64,000 bases of DNA from Odontesthes bonariensis (lineage: Eukaryota; Chordata; Actinopteri; Atheriniformes; Atherinopsidae): NCBI RefSeq assembly GCF_027942865.1, contig NC_134510.1, positions 23,801,209 through 23,865,208 of the forward strand, given 5' to 3'. Within the stretch, counting starts at the first letter, position 1. Each line of letters starts with the position of its first letter. Positions 1-11,500 of this stretch are shown here, in pieces. A model generated the notes under the pieces. It searched no databases. It was not told the DNA's origin and saw only the letters and a list, made by a program, of their open reading frames with translations. A program made the translations under genes and the position numbers.

Positions 1-2079
1 CCTGAGGAGCTTTGCTGAAAAGTTATTTGGGTGCCATACTGGGAGATAGACACACTCCCACCCTCCTCTTTCTCACACACTCATCTTTTCCGCAGAAGTT
101 GACTTCTCCTTGCCGGAGAGGTTCACCTAAGAGGAAGAGCCAGTTTAGGTCCTAAATGAATCCTTATCTTATCACGTGTGCTCGAGTCTTTGTCAGGGTA
201 AATTGTGTTTCAGTATAAACAAGAGAGGCGCATAAGGCCACACTCCTCTCACTCGACACCTACAGCCACTCTATAAATACCAGCTGGTGCTTTGAACGCA
301 GGCAAGATCTGGCTTTCTTACTGTAATTCAGCATTTTCTTTGGATTCCGAGTCGGCTGCTCAGCTTTCGCTCAAATGTAGTGAGGTGAGATGTTGAAGAA
401 TTTCAGCGAGTGTGTAGAGAGAAATTAGGAACATTTTAAGGGGAAGAATGTAAAGTACCTCTGGTGAGGCTGTTATGAGTTCATTCTGACCAAAAAAAAG
501 GGGTCCTGCCAGTTGAGCAACTGAAGTCTCCCTCTCTCCATCTCGACTTTTCATCTCCTATCTCTTCATCAGATCTCCTACACTTAATTCAAATACTCCT
601 TCCCCCCTCCCAATCCGTGGCCTCTGCAAAGCTGGGGAATAGTAAAAATAGGGTGAAAACAAAGCAGGGGAAAATGTTAGCAGGTACAATTAAGTCAAAA
701 TGAGGACGTTTGAACAGGCGGCGAGGAGAGGAGGGTGGAATTTATTTTAATTATCGCCAGCATTTTCTCCTCCAGTCTCTAATTACACAGGGGATCAGTC
801 TGAAGGTTTTTATAGGTGCTTTAGGACTGCTGAGTATTTCCTTGTTGTTTGGGCCCATGCTGGGATCCTGCCATCCAGATGATGACTGAGTCTGGAGTAC
901 ACAGTCATTTTGTAGCCACATTTCACTCCCTTTAAGCAGCACTCGTCTGTCTCTGGCTGTGTACAGTCAGTGTACAGAGTTGGATATTTGCCCTTTAAAA
1001 ATTCTCGATGTATATTTCAGCAGCAGGGATGAGATGTCTGAATCTTGACTCAATCTTGCAACATCTTTTCTAAAAAGCAGCTTCGCTCTTCACGCTCTGC
1101 TCAGAGTGCGAGATGTTCTGAGGCGTTAGCATTTAGAGAGATATTTTCAGGCTGCACCCAATGATAACTTATTCCTTTTGAAACTGAGACTAAACTGACC
1201 AGAGGGAATACTGTAAGCACACTGATGCATGCAGACAGCTCTGCAGCAACGCAGAATTCAAGAAATCCTCTCATAACGTAGATCTATATTTGTGGCAGTG
1301 TTACATAAGTCAGCAGTGCAGGTTTTATGCTGCATTGGAAATATAAATGAATCAAATCCTCTCCTCTCAGAGACTATTGCGTTTGCGTGTGTGTGTGCAT
1401 TGATACATATCTTAGCAGACGGACGGGAAGCAGTAAGCTGCTTAACCGTGCGCTGACTCAGGTCTCGAGCAAATTCTCTGCTCCTTAGGAGAGAAGGAAA
1501 GAAGCTACAATCAACACTTTTTTACCGAGACAAAGCCAGCCTGAACAGTCCGGGGTGAAAAAGTGTTTATTCCACTGACAGACGTCACCTGTTTTAGCAG
1601 AAAAAGGGGATTCAGCGAAGAGCTTTTCAAGTGAGAAGCACGGACATGGAGGGATAGATGTTTGCCAATACAGAGGACAAACTTCTCCCTTTATTTAACG
1701 TCTGTCATTCAGTTCTTTATCAGAAGCAGCGAGATGTGTCACCAGCGTTTTCATGTGTATTATTTAAATGTATATCCTATAAAAACTGCCAATAAAAACC
1801 CATTTACATGACATTTTTCATGACATTTAAGGAGGCATAAAATCCTTCTTGTGGCCAAATTTTCCTTTTTTCACTGATCACTCAAGAGATCTTCACAGCT
1901 CCTCTAACAAAAAAAAAAAAAGAAAAATTAACTTGTTTGATGATCCACAGCCTTTCAGCAGCTCTGACTGGTGCCAAATAAGTAGCAAGTGCGTTACTGA
2001 CTAATCCAGTTTCAACCCAGCTTCCGGTTGCCTCAGCAGTCCACATGGTGCTGTCAACAGAAGAAGCATCCTACGCAAA
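1..2079. other. Upstream region, no gene recognised
   Basis: No exon with recognisable protein similarity is visible on either strand. A TATA-like stretch (tataaata, about 272-279) lies on the plus strand and could serve an upstream non-coding exon of the Ly6-type gene that starts at 2080, but no splice link can be shown. The rest is unstructured AT-rich sequence with a short A run near 1910. Confidence 0.4.
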
Positions 2080-4522
2080 ATGAAAGGACTAATATTCTGC
2101 GTTTTTGCCATCATGATGCTCACACCTGCTCGAGGTAAGATGACTTTTCCAAAGTTTAAATGTGTGTTGTTTTTGTGTTTTTATAGTCCTTGCAGGGGCC
2201 CAGACATGCTTTCACGGGGGATTTTCAGCACTGATTTAGTAGGTGTTAATCCAACAGCATTATGTCTCCTTAATACTACAAGTGCCTGTGCAAATTACTT
2301 CACAATCCGACAACTGGGCATGAAATCAAGTCAATTTATGATAGTTATCAATGAGCAACACTGGCTTTACTCATGCTGAAAATCGATGCATTTATTTGTC
2401 ATGTTTTAAACTGGAATAATCATTTTCATTTACATGAAATAGACTCATTCACGGGTGCTGAAAGCTGTCAGCTCATTACGCAGAACTATAAAACCAGTAA
2501 TGTTCCAACACAACTCATCTGTATTACATTTGGCAGAAACCTAAAGTTGTTGGGATTTTTTTCATTAATCTGTAGATTATTTCCCAGATAAATGTGTTTT
2601 TCTAATCTATAAAACATCAGAAAATAGCGGGAAAAAAAGTCAACCTCATCACTGGGTGAGTCCTTCATATATATATTCAACTTAATCCAATTTAGTCACT
2701 TTACTGTAGAGCAAAACAAGCAGGAAAACCCTGCACCTCCTCACTTTTGGAAACAGGAAAGCTTTTGGAATTTTGCTCAAAATAGTTGCTAACTAAGCTC
2801 TGCAGCTCTACAATAAACCCTACCTCCATGGAGAATTTAATGAAGAATTTCTCCTGAAACTGATTTAGAGAGGTGTTTGTGGTCACATTGAGGGTTGTAA
2901 TTTCGCCATACCTCTTTAATACAACAGGGTTGAGCAAGGTACTGCAGACGTACTCGACGATGGCAACAGCACAACATCTGAGTCGAAATCCTCCAAAATT
3001 ACCATAAGGTTGAATCATCTCCTAAAACAATTATGTAAACTTTCGAAATTTCATCAAGAAAGACTTCACTGCAAGTCTGTTGAATTCTGCTGCTTTAGAA
3101 AAAGTGAACCTCATTAACTGGTAACAGATTTTAGGCGATGAGGTTATAAAAAAATAAAAGTGAGGTTGTTCTCCTCCCCTAATGAACCCAGCTCACTTCT
3201 CTTTGGTCTGCTCATTCAACTGAGCTCGCACTAACAAGATCAAAGGGGATAAGGATTGTGAGCCTCGCTGAACGCATCTGATGGCCTCGAGGAAGAGATT
3301 AGTGACATCCTAAACTACCTGTGTACTAATATGCTGATGTCCACGAACAGGCTGTCTTTAGAGTTGTTTTTGGAAAATATGATGACACTGCTAAAGAGTT
3401 TAAAATGAAAGACATCGTGGGGTGTGTGTGTGTGTGGGGGGGGTACATGAAATGGAACCCCTGCATTATATTCTCATGACAACGTTTCCATTATCTGTGG
3501 TGTTGACACAAACACAATGCTGAAATGCTCTCTGACTCATGCCAGTTATCAGCTCAAACTGCAGAGTAAACAAAACATTTCCGAGACGCTCGAGTGTTAA
3601 ACAGAATGTGTCGCAGCGTCGGGGGTTTGGTCCGATTTTCTCAAGACAGAAACTCCAGCACTTGCAGGATTATGTGTCAAATCGTCTGCTGTGTCACATA
3701 AATGCCTCAAAGCCCCTTTTGTAAATTCATTCGGTTAATAAATTAGTATTTTCTGCTCCTTGCTTTGTTTTTCAATCCTTAATACATGTACATTTTCATG
3801 GATTTCAGTGTTTTTACTCGGATTGCAGAGGCCGGTCTGCTTGATTTAAAAAAAATCGAAATGGCTTGTCATGGTCACTTACATGCTGGTCAGCTGTCAA
3901 AGAAACAAATGGAATTCATTCTTCTCTGTACTCTTTTGCTATTGTACTTTACAAAGAAAAGAATACAAAAAATCCTGATGTCAACTGTATTCTTTGGGCT
4001 CAGGTGAGGAGGAGGAGCAGCTGGAGCAGCTGATGGAGCCAGTGGGAATAGAACAAGAGGAAGAGTATCTGGAGTGTTTCCGTTGCGACTTGGGCTTGTG
4101 GGACGCCTGCTACACGACCGAAACCAACTGCAGCCACGGGGAGCTCTGCTACACGGGCCGTGGGAGGGCAGGTGTGTTGAACAACCTCGCATTTTCTTTA
4201 TTGGTGTACATTTGTCTGTCAGAATCTATGAGAGAGGATGTACAGTTCTGATTCCCTAAACTGCAAATTCACTGAACGCCATCATCGCCTTGTCTCCTCA
4301 GCTGATGCTCTGGATATAAAGACGCTGGGTTGCGTAAAGGCAGCGGAGTGTGACGTGGAGACCGCCGTGGAGGTCTTTCCCAGCAAAACCATCTTCGTCA
4401 TGACCAAACACTGCTGTGACACACCTTTCTGCAACTCAGCACAAACAGTTCCCATCCACACGCTTTTGCAGCTCACTGTGACTTTCTTAACTACCTGGCA
4501 TCTCATAGGAGCCTCAACTTGA
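2080..4522 (+). CDS. Ly6/uPAR-domain GPI-anchored protein, 3 coding exons
   Basis: Coding exons 2080-2134, 4004-4171 and 4302-4522 join in phase (each intron in phase 1) to give 147 residues. Exon 1 is a signal peptide (MKGLIFCVFAIMMLTPARG). Exon 2 opens with a very acidic stretch (EEEEQLEQLMEP) and then starts the three-finger domain with LECFRC. Exon 3 completes it with the family-typical end CCDTPFCN. Ten cysteines are present, the usual Ly6 number. The last 20 or so residues are hydrophobic (TLLQLTVTFLTTWHLIG), as expected of a GPI-anchor signal, so the product should sit on the outer cell surface. The neighbour is msh5, in convergent orientation; in mammals LY6G6 genes lie near MSH5 in MHC class III, so this may be a relative of that group, but I cannot assign orthology. 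Poly(A) signals at 5156-5165 place a foldback MITE in the 3' UTR. The start is the first ATG before the signal peptide. Confidence 0.85.
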
Positions 4523-4527
4523 TCAAT

Positions 4528-5036
4528 CAGTGGGGTTACATGGCACTGAAAGGATCGGATAATTGGCTGAATTACACTAAGAATGAGTTGAGCAAGGGTA
4601 ATTATCCTTGGATAAATGGCGGTGAATGAATCGAATCAAATTCAGGCATTCGAGAAAATGGCGAATGAAGAGCAAGATGAAGGTACGTCCCTCTACATTT
4701 CGTTTGTGATGAGCTGCTTATTGCACAACGCCGCATTCTCCATCGCGTTGTTTGTTTCTTTCTGACGGCGACAACAATTGTAATATCGTCTCTTCCGACT
4801 TCCGGTTCACGACCCCGGGAAAAAATCTCGAGCATGCGCAGAACGCAAAGTCTAATTCACCACGTGCTTCACCTGTCTGCAAACAGGTTTAATTTGACTT
4901 TCAATCGAGTTATCTCGGGGTCTTAATCCGATCCGATCCAATTTCTTGTCAGATTAAGGTGTCTACATGCACTTAACTCAATCTTGTTGTAATTTAGCCA
5001 ATTATCTGATCCTTTCAGAGCCATGTAACCCCACTG
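4528..5036. mobile_element. Foldback MITE in 3' UTR of the Ly6-type gene
   Basis: The two ends are inverted copies of each other over roughly 65 bases: the left end begins CAGTGGGGTTACATGGC and the right end, reverse-complemented, begins CAGTGGGGTTACATGGC as well, with about five mismatches further in. The 509-base element has no coding capacity. It begins six bases after the stop codon of the Ly6-type gene. I see no clear target-site duplication, so the superfamily is open. Confidence 0.8.
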
Positions 5037-5155
5037 TGTGTGAACCCGCGCTCGTTTGTTTTTGCCGTCAACAAGAGCGTGTGAAGTGATGCTTAAAGGA
5101 CTTCAACCATATGGCGAAGAAGGACTGCCAGCTTCATAGAAGTTTTGTACTGACT

Positions 5156-5165
5156 AATAAATAAA
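5156..5165 (+). terminator. Poly(A) signals, probably of the Ly6-type gene
   Basis: Two overlapping AATAAA hexamers lie 640 bases after the Ly6-type stop codon, just beyond the MITE. They are the first good plus-strand signals after the stop. Confidence 0.4.
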
Positions 5166-5211
5166 GAGACACTAGGTAATTATAGCATAAAAATATGTAT
5201 TCATTATATAA

Positions 5212-5217
5212 TTTATT
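5212..5217 (-). terminator. Poly(A) signal, probably of msh5
   Basis: AATAAA on the minus strand, about 310 bases past the msh5 stop codon and only about 50 bases from the plus-strand signals, as expected for two convergent genes sharing a tail-to-tail boundary. Confidence 0.4.
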
Positions 5218-5528
5218 ATTGTATTAAAATAAACCCATTCTGTTTTTTGTAACACTGAAAGCTTGAATATGTCCAGACAGCACCTAAAAACTATGAAAGA
5301 GGGCTTTTTTTTCCCCAGGTTTGTTTTCTTGCGACATCAACCATTGCATCACACGTAGGATCATGTTTCTGTGTTGCCATCAAACAAAAGAGTTTCAGTC
5401 ATTTAGTCTGCGTACCTCCTTCCTGATGCCTCGGAGCTTTTTCCGATACCCGACCAAAACATTTACGAATAACTGAACAAACTGACCATCGCGCTGTACA
5501 AACATGTTTGCTGGGGCAGCAGAACTGC

Positions 5529-8500
5529 TCAGCTGTGGTTCAGCAGCTCTCCAGCAGAGGGCAGGAGCTCATCTTTCATGAAACTCTGCAGATCCAAGTC
5601 TTTGTCCTCCAGGTCCAGATTAAGGAACTTCTCCACCACAGACCTGCATCTGTAAGGCATACACACTGTTAAGCCTCTACGCACAGGTCTTTAAATGACA
5701 TCTTATTGAATTAAAGGTCAACCGACCTCTTGGCCTGCTCATCTGAAGATTCTTTGTCAGTGCGTTTGATGGGCTTCCCTGTTCTGTAATGTTCAGACAC
5801 CTTAACAAACATAAAGTCACCGTCAGTCTGTGAACGTGCTTCTGTGCATCTCTCGCTGCGTATTTGTGAGCGTTTACCTCCACCGCTCTGTGTACGAGGC
5901 CAGTTGGCAGGCCTGCCAGTGTAGCGATGTTGGCAGCGTAGCTGGACTGGCAGATCCCTTCCTTCAGCTGGTACAGAAACACTAACTCATCTCCATCCAC
6001 GGCCGTCTCCAGGGTCTAACAAACACACACACCAACACACATACACGCAAACACTTAGTCACATTTGCAAAAGGCTGTAAAATATATATGACTGTTTATT
6101 TTCTAGCTTGTCGTTTGGAAGTTAATGCTGTCAGCACAATTCTGCAGCATATTAGGGTAGCATCATTAAACACACATGCCTCAGGCAACATCGCATCATT
6201 TAGTTTGCTCAATTAGTATCAGACCCTACCAGAAAAGACAGCAGTCTGTTGGTCGGTAGCAGGTCCAGCTGCAGCAGACTGTGGAAGTTAGTAGCCAACA
6301 GGATGTGAGGAACATCCACCAGAGCCTTTCTCAGCCAGTAAGAGATTGATGCAGCCAGTAAAGACAGTCCATCCACCTGAGGGGAACATTATGCCTCTGT
6401 GAGCAAAGATGAAGCTGCTTTTGGTCAAACTAGCCAGTCTTAATCCAGGTTAAGCTCTTTAACAAACCACTGACAGACCTTCCCTGCAATTAGTGTGCAA
6501 CTAAATCATTTATCAACAGGACGTTAGAAAAAAACGTCTTAGTTTAATTGATGTTAATGTCACAGGTCACCTTTGAAAGTGACTTACAACCAATGATCAC
6601 GGCACAGTAATCCTATCAATGTTTAAAACGACTGTCTTGATTATTCTCGCTGTTCTGCTTCATTCTGAAATTGTTCACATTTACTTTGATACTTTTCTTT
6701 TTCTGTTTTTACTCTGTCTACACGTGTCAACCTGCACCACCTACAGGACAGCAAAGTGGACGAGGCAGTTAGGCTCAGCAGGAAGAATTTGTCTTCATTT
6801 CTGACACTGTACTGTAGAAAAATATGTAAGGGGCTAATCTACACGTCCGGTGTCTTTGTTACGGCAGAAACACGCTGTGAATACTTTCCGTATTATCATC
6901 AGCTTGTTCGTTTATATTTTGAGCAACTTAACAAACAGTTATAGCATGTGATGGAGCAGCTTTTGAATTCATTTGGATAATGTTTGATTCTCCCTGACTT
7001 TTGGCTCAGATTTAGGTCAAATATGAGGCCCCTCTAATGTGTCATTCAGATGTTTTTTTGGTGCCGATCGGTTAGTTTTCAGCGTGGCTGAGGTTTAAGA
7101 GGGTTTTTGTTGAAAACACTCGCCTGGTGCAGATGAGAGTGTGGCGCTAAGTGAGCAGTGAAACTGATAAAAATAAAAAAAGCAAGGTCGTAGCCAGACT
7201 GCTAAACAAACAGCAGAAACTCATTAGGAAGCTCTTGAGACTGAGCAAAGCTGCAGATTTAATTGCTCCATTAACGACGAACGACCCTTTTACCCTTATC
7301 AGTTTGTTCTCACATTTTTATCCGATATCATTGTTAAGTTGTTATTAGATTGGTCCATTTTTACCTCTGATTCCCACACCGTTACTTTAGCCTTAGATAA
7401 ACAGAATTAGCTTTGACCTTCACTCCGTCTCTCGGGTGTAACTTGGCAGACAGAGATGGATGACACTCTGAGCAGCCAGAATTCTTCTCTCTTCTTCTAA
7501 AGCAATAATATCAGTAGCTTTATTTGTTGCTATTTATCTGCTGCAGGTGACACATGTTGCCCCGACCTGAGGGTCTGTTTGTGCTTCACATTAACGACAC
7601 TGTGTTCTCCTTTATTATGCGTATACACGTGAACTCGATTCACAAAGTGCTGGAACAGTTTCTTCTTACCGTGTTAGTTCCTTCTTACCGTGTTAGTTCC
7701 TTTTCCAAATTCATCTATGAGAACTAATGAGTTGCCAGTACTGTTGTTAAGAGCCTGGGCCATCTGTAAAAGAGAGCATCAAACTGTTATACTGCACTTT
7801 GTTCTTTTATTGTTCGTGGGTGTGCTGCTTGTAGGAAAAAACAACCAGTGCTTTATAAAAAAACATCTTAACAGGTGGAGAGTAGGAGGTGAGCTAGAGA
7901 GCAGCAGCGATGGTACTTTGTGTATTCTATTTGTTACGCCCACAAACACACTGACACACACGGTCGTGTTTAAAGATGTGCGTGTGCATGTGTGAGGTAC
8001 CTGGTTGAGGTCTATCATGAAGGTGCTGAGGCCCACAGACACAGACTCCCTGCTCTGCATGCGGGTGAAGATCCCGTCCACCAGACCAATCTCAGCCTCC
8101 TTCGCCGGCACGTCTGAGCCAATCAGAGCCATGAACATAATCAGACCCACCTTGCAAAATCAGAGGAAGAAACAAGTCAGTGACAAGTACTCTGGTGGGG
8201 ATTTCTGTTGGAAGCCTGGAGCTCTCTGCACTGAGTGTAAAATAAAGACGATCTCATTAAGAAAATCCCTTTATTGTTATCACAGTTCCCTAAATGTTGG
8301 AAATGTTTTTCCTCTTTTCTGATGAAGTAACAAATTAGTTCAGGGACTCTCAGTACAACTAAATAAAGTTAAATGGTTTAAAAGACACAAACAAATATTT
8401 TGAATCGTGACAACAGTTTATGGAGTTCTGAGGAAAACTAATTTGGACGACAGATGCAGATTAATATCTGTTCTCCCGCTTGTGTTGCTACACTGTTCCT

Positions 8501-11500
8501 TAGCGTATTAATGCTGGATTAGTTTAGTTGTATCTGCTTGTCTCGGCCCTAAAACGGCTGAATTTCAGGGAAACAGGACTGAAGCCTGTACACACTCAGC
8601 CACATACAAAAACAGAGAACTGACCCAACAGAATATTATTTAGTTTTATCATTTTTAACTGTGACTGAAATTGTTATACTTGTATGCTGTGATCAAGGTC
8701 AGACTTTCGTACCTGTTTGAGGAAGATACTCTTTCCGGATGAGTTGGGACCGGTGATGATCTTGACTCTGCCCTCTGTTTCAGAGCTATGGAAGGAGTTG
8801 GCCACAAACACAGGAGAGCACAGCTCCAATAGTGGGTGTCTGCAAAATCATTAGTACAGAGAGGTAGGATGTTCAGCTGCATATGAATAATTCTCACCTA
8901 ATGTGTGAGCGCCCACCTGCCCTGTGTGATTACTATCTTCCTGAGGCTGGTAAGCTTGGCTGAGGTGTATCCGTACTCCTGGGAGGCACTGCTCAAAGCC
9001 ATCAGACAGTCCAGCTCAGCGGTGAGATCGATCACCTAAACAGTAAAAACAGTGAATGTCCGGGTTAACGGAGCGGGCTTCCTTACCAGAAACGGTACAG
9101 CTGACTACATCAAACACAAACTAGTTGCAACCCTGACGCTCTAAAGCATGAAAATTGAGATGGAAGCGTCTTAATTAAACATATTCAGGCAAAAACATTA
9201 TGATTTGGCAAATAATAAGCACATGGAGAACAAATAAGCAGTATAAGATGTTGTATTTGCTTTGGTTTAGGACTTTTCTCTAAATGTTGATACTTTTTTG
9301 TACAAAAAACTATGAAGCAGTGAGAGAAACACGACCGCTAATAGTTAACAGTCTGCCTAATAATTATTGGGCAGAGTTCAACTAAAGCAATAAGTGTAAA
9401 CACAATAATATTTTTAGCATTTTTCCCTCAAAAATAACTACATTTGCAGTCATCTGTTAAGAGATACGGGATCAGGACGAGCTCTATAATTCAAGTTAAT
9501 TACAACAACATCCGCCTCCACACATTAAAAGCACTGCTCTGACACAATAAACACAATAAATATCTTTTTATCAGAGTAGGGGGGGTCATGTTTTAAACAC
9601 TGGAACCTGGAAGTGCTCGATGACGCCCACCGACCTGATGGAGGGAAGTGGTCCTCTCAAGGATGGCATTCTGCAACTGTGTCATCACTGCTGTCTCCAT
9701 GTCTGAGAAACAGGATGGTTATCATGGGGAAATGATATCTTGAGATAACGCACGGATGAGTTGTAAAGTCATCAGTAACACTATCAAGTGATTATTAGTG
9801 AAAGAAAAAGACCTCTTATGTCACAGTGCAAGTCTCCTAGGAGGTCGTCCAACTCCCTGGTTCTCTGGCTGCGGTAGTGAAGTCGGTCCTCTGAGAGAAA
9901 CTACACCAACGCGCACAAAGATAAGCTTGAGAATCGCACAAATGAGCCATTTTGTCTTCATTTAGGAGCAAACAAATAATGCAAGATCACAAACGCACCA
10001 TAAAGTCAAGACCCTCCATCTCAAAATCCTCTTTCTCCACCATACTAGGCAGCCGAGGCACAGACAGCAGGAATCCAATCTGTAACAGAGTTTTCCCCGT
10101 TTACACAATGTTCGTGATACAAAAACATGAATCTATGCGACGACACAGAAGTATATGCCAATATGGGGTATTTATATAAATAAAGATGTGACCAGAGGGA
10201 TGTAGATGACACAGCAGGAGGGGATTCGAGGGTCCAGGTGTTCAAGCTCTCTTCTGGCAACATCAGTGAGGAAGTCTGATAGCCCCATCATCCTCCTCTT
10301 CTCTGTCACGAGTGTAAGAAAGGCTGAGCTCGTTTCAACTACCAAGTCAAGGTCACAACAGCTTAACTGTAAATAGTTCAATTGGTATTTGACTGAACCT
10401 ACTTTCATCGATGGAGGGATCCACGTTCGCTTTGATGGTGAAGCGATTCTCCTCTAAGCTGGTTTCGAAATCCACCTGCAGAGGTATCGTAACCTCATTA
10501 AGACGACTGTAAATCATCACAAGTTACAGACTATCTCAATCGAATGTTTATATTTTGTGTAATAATTGTGTGTGTGGGGGGGCACAATACAACTGTAAGG
10601 ACTCACAACTCGACTGATGAGAGAGGCGATATAGTGGAGGTCATCAGAGAACCCTTCACTGATATCACGAAACAATTTAATGGACTGAGGCAGGTGTCGC
10701 ACTGTGTCCCTGATACACACCGCACTGTAAACTGTCTGACAAACAAGCACAAACACACAGTTTCGTTACTATTTTGCAGAAACTGACATATAGGACAGGT
10801 AAATATAGTAGCAGTGTCAGTATAGTGGTTCAGACCTTGTATAGACTCTGCCAGTCAGTCACTTTGGTGTGAGAGAGAGACATACGGCGCAGGAGACTCT
10901 GCCACACAACCACAAGCACACGTACATGGTAACTATGATAGAAATGTTTAAAGTGACATCTCAGAGGGGGCTAAATGATCACAAAGACAGAGAGTATGTT
11001 ACCGGTATGTTTCTGATGTTACGCAACGAGGCCTGCAAGGTATTCAGGATGTCCGAATTCCGAGGAGACGAGAAGAAACGTATGACTTCCTGTCTCCTGT
11101 GTAACACTGCCAGGTCATTTGTAGGTCGCAGAAACCACTGACTTTGAAGGAAAGATGTCGCTTACACTTATTGACCAACAACAACACGAGCTTCACATCT
11201 GTCAGAGTAACCACGTTAGATTTCCATTCCAACACATAGAATTAAAACAATCTGTTTCCTCATTAATTAAGACAGATCATCATGTTTAATTGTCAACGGA
11301 GTCAGACTTGTTTCTCACCGCAGCAGTTTAGAGCCAAACTTGCACCTGCAGCGGTTTAGTATCCCTGCGATGCACAAAAAGAGCGATTATTTCATGTGAA
11401 CAGCTTTTAATAGGAAAGAGCAATGCTGTCCTGAACTGCTACTGTCTGAGGTACACACCATAAAGACTGAGTCCTTCCTTTTCACCTGACTGCAGCTTGT

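Noticed and set aside
4602-4835. A 77-codon frame within the MITE after the Ly6-type gene
   Set aside because: It lies wholly inside the foldback element and resembles no transposase.
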